From NCBI GenBank assembly GCA_900618795.1, contig UYJD01000018.1:233537-297536 (forward strand): a stretch of 64,000 nucleotides of DNA, in the 5' to 3' direction. Positions 31,957 through 40,085 of this stretch are shown one piece after another. How positions within the stretch are numbered: position 1 is the first letter of the stretch; each line of letters opens with the position of its first letter. Position numbers and translations under genes: made by a program. The notes below the pieces were generated by a model. The model did no database searches. It saw only the letters and a program-made list of their open reading frames with translations, and was not told the DNA's origin. This stretch comes from Cyanodermella asteris. Taxonomy: Eukaryota > Ascomycota > Lecanoromycetes > Ostropales > Stictidaceae.

Positions 31957-33510
31957 ATGCGAGTATTGCTACGTTTGTTTGTTGTCTTCTGTACATTACC
32001 GGCTTTGTCCACAGCGCACCAATTCAGAATCGCAAACGACGGCGGCTCACAAGATGCTCTTGAATCGAATCAACTATCCGATCAAGCAAGCCCCTCACAA
32101 GAAACGATTCAAGTCCACATGATGCCATCCGTGGTCTTAGAACGGCATCAGCGCGCGACCCGGGTCGTGTTTCCACGATCAGAAACCTCGACTGCGACGA
32201 ATGACGTCGCTATATCAAGTGGAAACACCGCAAGCGCACCTAGCGTCATCGTCGTGAGCTTGATCGGAGGGTTCGCACTTCTTACACTCATCTTCGTCGC
32301 CTTTTGGTTCAAAAGGAGGAAAAGGCCAAGAAAGCAAGATCGGCCCGCGGGGAAATCGGATCTTAGGACGAAGAAGCAGGAGCGGAACATCGAGAACACA
32401 GCTAAGGTCCAGGCTTCGGCGGTCGTCGACGTGGACTTGGAAGCTGCTCGGAGAGAAGTGGTCCAACCAGAGAATTCCAGGCAAGCAGAGCGAACGGAGC
32501 GCCCGAGTCGAACACGGCAGTCTGAGCGGGCAGAGCGACCACGACGGCCTGAACGACCAGAGCGATCTCGACAATCCGAGAGATTAGAGCGCTCCCAAGA
32601 GCCCAAACGACCAGAGCGAACCCGACGGCCTGAGAGACCAGAGCAGTCTAAGCGGCCAGCACGACCCGAACGACCTAATAGATCAGACGAAGGATTAGAC
32701 ATCCGACGAGCCCCATCACGACGCTCCAACTTCAGCCGACCACTTTCACACGGTCTAGGTCTACCAGCAACACCCCGAAGAGCAAAGAGCGCAGACGCAA
32801 TAACGCGAACACCCCTCCCACAACAGCCGGATCTTCCGCCTTTACCTCCGCTCCAGCACGGCGAAGCGCGACGGCCACTATCCAAGCGGGCAGAAGCGAT
32901 CCGGCGACCCACCTCGGATAGACTACCAGACCCACGACGATCAAGGAGTGCGGACGCCATCTCACGAAAGCCGATGACGGACGCGAGTAATTTTAGCCGT
33001 CCGGCGTCTGGGGAAAGAGAGGATGTTCCTCCCGTGCCGGTGAGAGCGAGAGAAGAGATTCCGCCGGTGCCTCCGGTGCCGTGGAGGAACTTTATGGAAT
33101 CCGCTGTTTCGAGAGGAGGGTACCCTACGATCCTTTCGCCGTCAAAGAGTGCAGACGAGACACGGCGTGCGCTTTTCAGCGGACAGCCGGTCCGTCTGTC
33201 GCCGCACTTGGAGAAGTCGGAGGGACAAACAGGGCCTGTTATGGGTCGGAAGGTAGCAAAGGAAGGACCGTATGAAGAGGAGGATGGCTTAGAGTGGGAC
33301 GGCCCGAGCCCGCTGGACGATATGCCACCAGTGACTTTGACGACACCCAGAAGCGTTCGGCCGGCGTCTTCTATATACCCGGAGGACAGTATAGAGCGGA
33401 TGCCGTCGGTGCGCAGCACCAAGAGTCGAAGGAAAATACCGTCTGGAACGGTAGAAGGCCTGCAACGAGAGCCATCGGACAGAACCCCATATCGACTGAC
33501 ATTCTTTTGA
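31957..33510 (+). CDS. Single-pass membrane protein with Pro/Arg-rich repeat tail
   Basis: Single exon, 517 residues from the first ATG (MRVLLRLFVVFCTLPALSTA, a signal peptide). The short ectodomain has no cysteine cluster. One transmembrane helix (about 97-118, VIVVSLIGGFALLTLIFVAFW) is followed by KRRKRPRK. The cytosolic part (about 400 residues) begins with a degenerate RPERPERS/RQSER repeat region. Three copies of an (R)SADxI/ETR motif (KSADAITR, RSADAISR, KSADETRR) follow. Proline motifs such as PPLPPL and PPVPPVPW suit SH3 or WW binding. It stands directly downstream of the two cysteine-rich membrane proteins. No known domain was recognised; a scaffold or signalling tail is inference. 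Confidence 0.7.
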   Translation: MRVLLRLFVVFCTLPALSTAHQFRIANDGGSQDALESNQLSDQASPSQETIQVHMMPSVVLERHQRATRVVFPRSETSTATNDVAISSGNTASAPSVIVVSLIGGFALLTLIFVAFWFKRRKRPRKQDRPAGKSDLRTKKQERNIENTAKVQASAVVDVDLEAARREVVQPENSRQAERTERPSRTRQSERAERPRRPERPERSRQSERLERSQEPKRPERTRRPERPEQSKRPARPERPNRSDEGLDIRRAPSRRSNFSRPLSHGLGLPATPRRAKSADAITRTPLPQQPDLPPLPPLQHGEARRPLSKRAEAIRRPTSDRLPDPRRSRSADAISRKPMTDASNFSRPASGEREDVPPVPVRAREEIPPVPPVPWRNFMESAVSRGGYPTILSPSKSADETRRALFSGQPVRLSPHLEKSEGQTGPVMGRKVAKEGPYEEEDGLEWDGPSPLDDMPPVTLTTPRSVRPASSIYPEDSIERMPSVRSTKSRRKIPSGTVEGLQREPSDRTPYRLTFF

Positions 33511-33705
33511 GGTTTACAATGATTGAAGCGTTTAAGCGTGTACGAATGAAGAGCCGAGTGTTCTCGAAATAGCATGAGCTCGACCTTGCATATGAGCAAT
33601 CTCATCGCAACTCTGTCGGATACCACCACAGTGGTTAGGAAATTTATACCACATTAGCCACATTTTGTATGATGCATTTTGAATGTGCAGATGCTGAATC
33701 CTCAA

Positions 33706-34787
33706 CTACCGCTCTTCCTCACCCTCCTCAAATTTCAATCTCTTCCCGGGTATTATATACTGTCCAATATATCGCCCCGCAACCGATCCGAGGTATGCAC
33801 CGGTGACAATCGTGACTGGCCACTTCTGCCATTCTCGATCCCTGCATAGGCTATCAGTATGGTCCCTTGTCCAGTATCTGATCTCACTCACCAATCCAAG
33901 GGAATCGGGACAGCGCCGAGCCAACATCCCACACAAGCTCCCGCCGCACTGCCCGCCACAGCATCGCTGGCCAAGTACGCCCCAGCGACTTCCCACCACG
34001 CTTGGGTATCCACTCCATGAACGTAGAAGAGGGGCAATGCGCCCAGTAACGCTACATGCAGAGACAAGAGAGCGGTATGCGGTATGTGTGTTGTGATCGG
34101 AGCACCAAACAGGACTATGACGATGAAGAGTGGGACCGTGGCTGCCAGAGTCAACGGTAAGCTCAAGAGGGCAGTGTTCAGTCGAGCTGGTAGCGAAGGG
34201 TTGTCTGAGCTCCCCGACCCAGAAGGAGCTTTGGACAGCTTCGAAGGCGTAGAGGGCGCGTGTTTCGGCTTGGAGGTTCTCGATCCGGCTTTTGAGGTTC
34301 CGGAATATGGTGGGAGACAGGCGAGACACCAGCCGACTTGGAGTATGGTGATAACCACGGCATCGGCGCTCAGCGCGGTGATGGGATCCGCAACCAAAGC
34401 CGGGAAGCGTGCGTAGAAGTAGCCCAAGAGTAGTATGGGCTGGACGTGTCGAGCCAAAGCGCTGATCGGATTTCGTAGCATGGAGATTGGAGCAGTCTTG
34501 GGCTCAATTGTGCGGGAGAGGAATGGGACATTGTTGGTGGAGCCCCGTCTCGGCGATGAAGCGGAGCTTGTGCTCAGGGACGATTTCTGGGCTGGGGCGA
34601 TCGCTCTGGATTGTGAAGGTGATGGAGATGGAGACGGTGAGGGAGATACTGAGGATGCACGAGAGGAGGTGTCGTCGTCGTCATTTTGAAGGCCATCTCT
34701 CTTTCCCTTGTTGCGCTTCCTGCGGCGAGGAGACCGGGATGAACGTCGGGGAGAGTCTGTTGCTGGTGGTGAGAGTGCGCTCGACAT
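33706..34787 (-). CDS. GPI11: GPI-anchor biosynthesis protein Gpi11/PIG-F
   Basis: Exon 1 34787-33892 and exon 2 33841-33706 (50-nt intron GTGAGT...TGCAG) give about 343 residues. PIG-F/Gpi11 is an ER membrane protein that partners the ethanolamine-phosphate transferases adding the bridging and side-branch phosphoethanolamine to GPI. Several hydrophobic helices are present, and the family signature GAVPIPLDWDREWQKWPVT is rebuilt exactly across the splice, followed by a last helix (GAYLGSVAGRYIGQYI). The N-terminal ~100 residues are a Ser/Pro/Arg-rich extension (SPSPSPSPS repeat), and a Ser/Lys-rich loop separates two helices. It is convergent with the gene ending at 33510. The start is the first in-frame ATG. 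Confidence 0.9.
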
Positions 34788-36711
34788 TGTGACCGTCCTT
34801 CTCTTTTGGAGATTTGCTTCTACCCGAGTGTGTTTGATGCAAGCCAGAAATTGCTCAGAGACTGACCAATTGGTCAAAAGACAATGGTGGAGTGCTTGCT
34901 GGCAACTATTTTGAAGCTTCGGGGATTGAAGCTTCGGGGAAATCGCGCCAAGCCGCTGATCTCACTGGCTGAGCTTGATGGGCTGCGAAAGGTGGGCAGA
35001 AACAACATCGCGTCAGCATCATTCAAAATTCAAATGAGATTATTTGCTAATAAATATACGATGTAGGTACCGCGATGCCGATCCTGATGCTTGATACTGG
35101 CCTGGGCACTGAGCTATACTGTTGACCGGGTGCTTGAGTCGGTACTTACTGGGGCAACCTTGACAGATACTTAGCTAGGTTTTGCTTGGGTTCCTAGTCA
35201 GGTATTGAGCTGAGTATTTTCTTCTACCGCCTTTCTTAGCTGGGTTTTTACGTCTTGATTCGTAGGATTATCTTGCATGTTTAGCAGCATTGCTACCGCA
35301 AAAGCCATCACAATCACGTTTTGCTTCAGTGTGTCTGAAAGTTGGACGTTTAAAAGCGACGGGAAGTACACTGCACTTGCACGCCAGTTACAATATTTCA
35401 TGATCAAAAATACTGGCGCATCTCACTTTTTGCGGGAATCTACGAGCTCCTATCAGCCTTTCAACCGCAATAACAACGCAACTTTCTGAGACACGAAGAG
35501 TCCAGAGCACCTTCAGTGGCTTAGAGGTCCACAAACGCTATGGACAAGAAGTCGGTTCGTCCTTGAAGATTGTACCAGGGCCGACTCTTCGACGTGATAC
35601 AGCACGATACCTTGATGCAGCACGCCATCGAACACTCCCATCGCCGGATGCTTTTGCCTATGCGGCAACCACCGTAATCTCTCTGCTGCCAAACTCGGTT
35701 AATTTCTGACGGTGGGAGCCTGCTAATGCTGAGCATTTTATCGCACATGGCTGGAAATCACATCATCCAACAGGCATCCTTGCAGAACCTGCATCACTGT
35801 CGAATTAGCAACCGTGCTGCAAATCCTGCATGACGAGGCGACGGTCGTATAGCTCAGTGCAAGAATAGACACTGCCACACGCCACATGTCCAAGAGACCA
35901 GCGACCGATCTCAGCTTCGCCAGTGTCGCCTCGGGCAGAATCAGGCTGTGCTGAGCCGCAGCGACATGGTGTCGAATGTGAAGATTACTTGCGCTGCGCT
36001 AGCGTCCCATCCTCAAGCCTGCAGCCTCGAAGGCGCCCTGCTGCCAGGGGCCGCGGATCGAAGTCGATGCTGATTGGTAGAGGGCGTGTCATCAGCCCCA
36101 GATTCGTGGTCGAGTCGAGCCAGGAGCTTTCTCCAATTTTCCCGGCTCTGCACGTGTGTCGGTCTTCTGCCGACTCCCCGAATGATGGTTAGCCTGTATC
36201 TGTCAAGTCATCGACGCTGCAAAGCCTGAAGAGACGGCAGACTGGACTTGGCGAGACACGCAACCGGTGGCGACGACATTTCAGCATACGCAAGCCGGCG
36301 GCGACGAGCCCAAGTTTCATTGGGCAAAGACCTGTCTCGGCTTGCACCACCACTGCTTTGGTGATCCACAGAAGCGTCCAGGACAGTCTAGCCGGCCCAG
36401 CTTGCTCATGGGCTATTCGTGGCTTAGTGCGCCGTTTGTGAACGAGCTCGTCTGACGCGATCATTGGTCGGGCGGAGGTTGGTCGCCTTCCGGGAACGCA
36501 TGAGCTCTTCAGAACGAGATCGCCTGTCGGCTCGTGCTGGGAGACATTTGCTTTGGTATATTACCCTGACCACCTCCCTTTTCGACGGTTGGAGTGTTTG
36601 TTGTGCCTGTCGTTGACTATACATTGCTGTCCATCGCTGTTGTTCCACCCTTTCCACCCACTCACCCATCCACTTAACAACTTGTGTCGATTCCATCGTC
36701 CTCCAGTTAAA
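34788..36711. other. 1.9 kb intergenic with a degenerate 12-bp array
   Basis: No supported gene. It contains the 12-bp-period array listed at 35067-35217, the GPI11 promoter on the left and, on the right, the pyrimidine-rich promoter/leader of the GPI-type protein gene (36590-36700). Confidence 0.5.
35067..35217 (-). repeat. Degenerate 12-bp-period tandem array (inverse orientation)
   Basis: GTAC-like tetranucleotides recur near 12-bp steps (35067, 35106, 35130, 35142, 35154, 35166, 35179, 35190, 35202, 35214). Units look like CGGGTGCTTGAG and TCGGTACTTACT, the reverse complement of the CTCAAGTAC type seen near 39 and 43 kb. Decay is stronger than in the other arrays. Confidence 0.6.
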
Positions 36712-37320
36712 ATGCAGTTCAAGACTCTCGCTTTCGCCTCCTTGGCCGCTGTTGCCTCCGCTCAGGACCTTTCTGGCCTCCTCGCCGAGCTCCCCGCCGA
36801 CTTGCAGTCCTACGTCGGCAGCCTGGCCACCAACACGGCCGTTCTCGGTGTTATCGCCGACCTTGGCTCCAACACCGCCGTCCAGGCTGCTCTCGCCGGC
36901 TACGAGACCGCTGGCTCCGACCCGGCCGCCTTCGTCGCCAACCTCGAGAGCGCCGTCAACCAGGCCGTCTCCGCCGCTCCCGGCGCCGAGCAGGCTTTGG
37001 TCACCTCGGTTGTCGGTGTCATCACCTCGGACGCCGCCACCGACGGTCTCCTCTCCAGCGTCGCCGCCATTGCCACCGGCTTCGGCAGCCAGGTCTCTGC
37101 TGCCAGATCCGCTGCCTCCACCGCTCTGTCCGGCGCTGCTAAGCCCACTGGCGGTGTCATTGCCGGCAACGGTACCTCCAACGGCACCTCGGGCGGCGCT
37201 GCTTCGGCCTCTCGCGCTCCCTCCAACGCCGGCCCCAGCCAGGGTCTGGCCGCTCACCCCACTGGCCTCGGTCTGGGTGCCGTCGTTGGTGGTGTCGCCG
37301 CCATTGCTGCTTTTTTGTAA
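36712..37320 (+). CDS. GPI-type Ala/Ser-rich secreted protein
   Basis: Single exon, 202 residues. The signal peptide (residues 1-18, MQFKTLAFASLAAVASAQ) is followed by about 120 residues of amphipathic Ala/Leu/Val-rich sequence with DLSGLLAELPADLQSYVGSL-like helices. An N-glycosylated Gly/Ser/Thr segment (NGTSNGTS) follows, and a hydrophobic C-terminus (LGAVVGGVAAIAAFL) acts as a likely GPI signal. Codon use is strongly biased to C-ending codons, suggesting high expression, and the leader is CT-rich. The helical part has no recognised domain. The C-terminal tail resembles that of the protein at 5704-6141. Confidence 0.75.
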   Translation: MQFKTLAFASLAAVASAQDLSGLLAELPADLQSYVGSLATNTAVLGVIADLGSNTAVQAALAGYETAGSDPAAFVANLESAVNQAVSAAPGAEQALVTSVVGVITSDAATDGLLSSVAAIATGFGSQVSAARSAASTALSGAAKPTGGVIAGNGTSNGTSGGAASASRAPSNAGPSQGLAAHPTGLGLGAVVGGVAAIAAFL

Positions 37321-37992
37321 ACAACAAATTCGTGGAAGAGTGGGAATCTGAGTGAGGTACATGAGTCACGTCGGGGCGCGATCCCCCGTTTGGTGGGCGG
37401 TGTATGAACCTAGCATCTTGCTACATTTGCATGCTTCTCGGCAACAAAACAGTACTATAATTACGACAATTGAACTCATGACACACGGCGAAAGCAGTGG
37501 AAATCAAACAACTTTGCATACCTGCGCTCCCATGTCCATTGATCGTAGTCAATTAACCTTGTGGTACTCCGTGAGAAGTGAGCTTGGACGTAAGTTTAGA
37601 GCACAAGTTACGAAACAGTATGACCCTCCACATGAAGTCCTGAACTTTGTCGTTAAAGTCCTTTGCAGGGCTGAACATCCCTTGCTCGCCAAGTACAACC
37701 CAGCGGACGGGCCGGCGCAGAATCACGACATTGTAGCACAGAGTGAGGTCAGCACTTTATCAGCTCAGAACCGTAAAGACCTCGCAGGAGTGCAGACGCG
37801 CTTTGGTCGGTCTCCACAGGCTCAAACTTGAACGCTTGAGTAGCCGGCACGCATGTAGACTCTCTACGTTGGGGCAATACCAGGCGCGAGCGCTTAATCA
37901 CATGAGTTATCCCATTCCATTCCATCCCATCTCCGTCTCACTTGTTGCAACACTCCCGCAATCGGTCCAAGGACCTCCAATTGTCATGAGCA
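37321..37992. other. Intergenic
   Basis: No gene seen; promoter of the DUF202 gene at the right end. Confidence 0.5.
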
Positions 37993-38715
37993 ATGACAGC
38001 CGAGCGTCCCGACGACTCGACCGTGCCCTCTGCGAACGAGCGCACGCCCATCGTGACCGCGAGCTCGTCGTCGTACCGCGCCACGGAACAGGGCGAACCT
38101 CGAGCTTCTCAGGATGCGACGACCCGCCAGCGACGCAAGATAGATCTCGACACGTCTTCGGCGCCCGGTGTTAGTTCTCAGAGTCCGCATGGGGTCCATT
38201 CGGATGGCTGGTTTCGACGCACGCTGGACAAGTACGGGGCGGTCGAGCTGGATAACAAGGGCAGTACTGCTCGTGATCATTTAGCTTTGGGTCAGTCGTC
38301 TTCGTATCTAGCCGAATCGATTATGTTTTCAACTGACTGTTTTCAAGAGCGGACATTCCTCGCCTGGTTGCGGACTTCGCTCTCCTTTGCCGGCATCGGG
38401 ATAGCCGTCACGCAGCTCTTTCGTCTCAATACCACCATCAGCGATCATGATGGCAAGCAACCACCTCCAAATGCCTCTGCAAGTCAACTACGGCGTGTTG
38501 GTAAGCCGCTTGGGGCTACGTTCTTGGCTATTTCTGTCATTGTGTTGTTGATTGGATGGCGGAGATATTTCGAATCTCAGTACTACATCGTCAAGGGCAA
38601 GTTCCCGGCAAGCAGAGGCAGCATATTCTTGACCACATTCGTAGCCTTTGCGCTCGTGGTTTCGACGTTTATCATTGTGTTAGTGGTAGATCCGAGCCTG
38701 TTCGGGGCAAAATAA
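37993..38715 (+). CDS. DUF202-domain membrane protein
   Basis: Exons 37993-38290 and 38348-38715 give about 221 residues. The signature ARDHLALERTFLAWLRTSLSFAG of the DUF202 (YidH-like) family is restored only when the 57-nt intron is removed. Three transmembrane helices follow (GIGIAVTQLF..., GATFLAISVIVLLIGW, FVAFALVVSTFIIVLVV). The N-terminal ~95 residues are a polar cytosolic region. Fungal relatives are small vacuolar or plasma membrane proteins of unknown function, sometimes linked to polyphosphate-type SPX/VTC systems because VTC subunits share this domain. The intron is a multiple of three without stops, so unspliced mRNA would still read through. Confidence 0.8.
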   Translation: MTAERPDDSTVPSANERTPIVTASSSSYRATEQGEPRASQDATTRQRRKIDLDTSSAPGVSSQSPHGVHSDGWFRRTLDKYGAVELDNKGSTARDHLALGQSSSYLAESIMFSTDCFQERTFLAWLRTSLSFAGIGIAVTQLFRLNTTISDHDGKQPPPNASASQLRRVGKPLGATFLAISVIVLLIGWRRYFESQYYIVKGKFPASRGSIFLTTFVAFALVVSTFIIVLVVDPSLFGAK

Positions 38716-38763
38716 TCAACTTCACTTTCAAAAATGTTCGAGAAAATGAGCAATGTAAAAGTG

Positions 38764-38769
38764 TTTATT
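38764..38769 (-). terminator. AATAAA polyadenylation-like signal
   Basis: AATAAA on the minus strand a few bases after the stop codon at 38776. It supports transcription of the minus-strand gene through its 3' repeats. Confidence 0.4.
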
Positions 38770-38775
38770 TCAAGC

Positions 38776-39723
38776 TCAAATACCGCGCTCGACATTGGAA
38801 TCGCGCTCCCGGGCACGAGCACGAGCAGCTGCAGAAGCAGCTTGTCCCGTGCGGCGACGACCCCCACCACGACGAGGGCGGGGAGGACCTCGGGCAGTGC
38901 TTCCATCAGTACCTCCCGACACACCACCGGAAACACCGCCAGACACACCACCAGGAACAACACCGGACACACTCGCACCAACACCCACGGACACCTCCCG
39001 ACAAACGACCAGCCAGGTCAGGAAAGGTCACGAACGGACCACGCGCAGTCACACCAGGGTTGGTGTTATTCCAGAAACCAGCATTTCTGGCGCCACCAAA
39101 GTCGGCAATATGCATGGTGCCCGGAGGTAGCGACTCTCCTGGCCGGAGGAGCCGGCGGGCCGCGGCAATCTCCCGACCGATTTGTCGATGAATATGTTGC
39201 CTATCGAAAGCAAGTCAGCAAGTACTCTCTCAAATACTTGTCCAAACATGTTCTCAAGTACAATCTCGGGTACATCCTCAAGTAGAATCAAAAGTACATG
39301 CTCACGCAGATGCTCAAGTACATGCTACAGTACATAGCAGCGTACTCACTGACAAAGGTATATGAGTGTGTCTGCAGGTATGTACACAACAACTCTTGTA
39401 CACGCCTGCAGCAACACACACGCACATACGTGCGTGCTCCAGAACGGGACGAAAGAGACAAGAAAATGGTATACTCACATGATGCGCCAATCGGACGGGC
39501 TCCAGCCGGCAGGACGGCGGCGATTTGACCACGGGGCCGGGGCACCAGGCGCGGGCGAAGCAGACGACGCGGCAGGGATAGAAGCGAGGGAGCCAGACGG
39601 GCGAGGGCGAGGGCGAGAAGGTTGCTGCTGGGCAGCGCGGGCGGCGTCGTTGTTCTGATTTTGACTGCACCTCAGGTCAGCCACCGAACGACAAGAAACG
39701 CAGCAGCAGCGAACTCACGACAT
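38776..39723 (-). CDS. Spliced Arg/Gly-rich protein containing 12-bp repeats, unknown function
   Basis: Exon 1 is only five bases (ATGTC, 39719-39723), exon 2 is 39479-39670 and exon 3 starts at 39200. All three junctions have GTGAGT donors and good acceptors, and the phases agree. The protein begins MSCSQNQNNDAARAAQQQ, continues Pro/Ala/Arg-rich to WSPSDWRIM, then IGREIAAARRLLRPGESLPPG and ADFGGARNAGFWNN. Two ends are possible. Reading straight on gives a Trp/Cys-rich end at 38906 (163 residues). A 58-nt intron (38995-39052) leads into a GGVS-repeat and RG-rich tail (RGPPRPRRGGGRRR) ending at 38776 (187 residues), followed at once by an AATAAA signal (38764-38769). I favour the second. The promoter carries a CTTT/GAAA tract. 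No family was recognised. Confidence 0.5.
38917..39012. repeat. 12-bp-period array, GC-rich form, in 3' coding region
   Basis: Eight contiguous 12-mers such as CGACACACCACC, GGAAACACCGCC and AGACACACCACC. On the minus strand the longer reading gives GGVS-type four-residue repeats. The phase with respect to the frame is constant because 12 is a multiple of three. Confidence 0.8.
39211..39350. repeat. 12-bp-period array inside an intron
   Basis: GTAC or a one-base variant occurs at 39222, 39234, 39246, 39258, 39270, 39282, 39294, 39306, 39318, 39330 and 39342, exactly every 12 bp. The consensus is about CTCAAGTACATG. The array lies wholly within the 278-nt second intron (39201-39478) of the minus-strand gene; weaker units may continue to about 39440. 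Confidence 0.85.
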
Positions 39724-39775
39724 GTTGGTGGTGGGAGGGGGAGGCGGACGGAGCGAATGCGATGATCATGGCAAA

Positions 39776-39807
<32 letters not shown>

Positions 39808-40085
39808 AGAGAACGAGCAAAGGCAAAGAGTTTTGCGCGCTGGTGGCGGGCTCGCCGCACGCAAGAAGGGAAGGCACGATGGAGGCAGGCGCGATCTCGA
39901 GATGCGCCAAGCCTCACAGAGCAATCACGAAATGAACATGCAAGTAAATGACAAAGGGAATATAAATTGACTCCTTTCGCTAGTACATGCCGTGATGCCT
40001 GACAATTCTTTTTCAGCTCAAAGCCAGCCCATCGTGTCTCACATCCGACACAGCGACTCCATGATATGATACAAGTCTATGTTGT
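39724..40085. other. Short intergenic/promoter
   Basis: Promoter of the minus-strand Arg/Gly-rich gene and 3' side of ATP1. No gene is seen. Confidence 0.5.
39778..39808. repeat. (GAAA)n microsatellite
   Basis: About seven perfect GAAA copies. On the minus strand this is a CTTT pyrimidine tract 55-85 bases upstream of the ATG at 39723, a usual core-promoter feature in fungi. Confidence 0.85.

Noticed and set aside
32148-33629. 493-residue minus-strand frame
   Set aside because: Antisense shadow of the membrane protein with the Pro/Arg-rich tail; the signal peptide and helix are on the plus strand.
35848-35880. tRNA-like stretch (TATAGCTCAGTGCAAGA)
   Set aside because: Resembles a D-arm/A-box, but no matching acceptor stem, anticodon arm or GGTTCRA-type B-box follows.
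38734-39285. Thr-rich plus-strand protein across the 12-bp arrays
   Set aside because: Periodic sequence is open in several frames. Splice sites, start context and the polyadenylation signal favour the minus strand.
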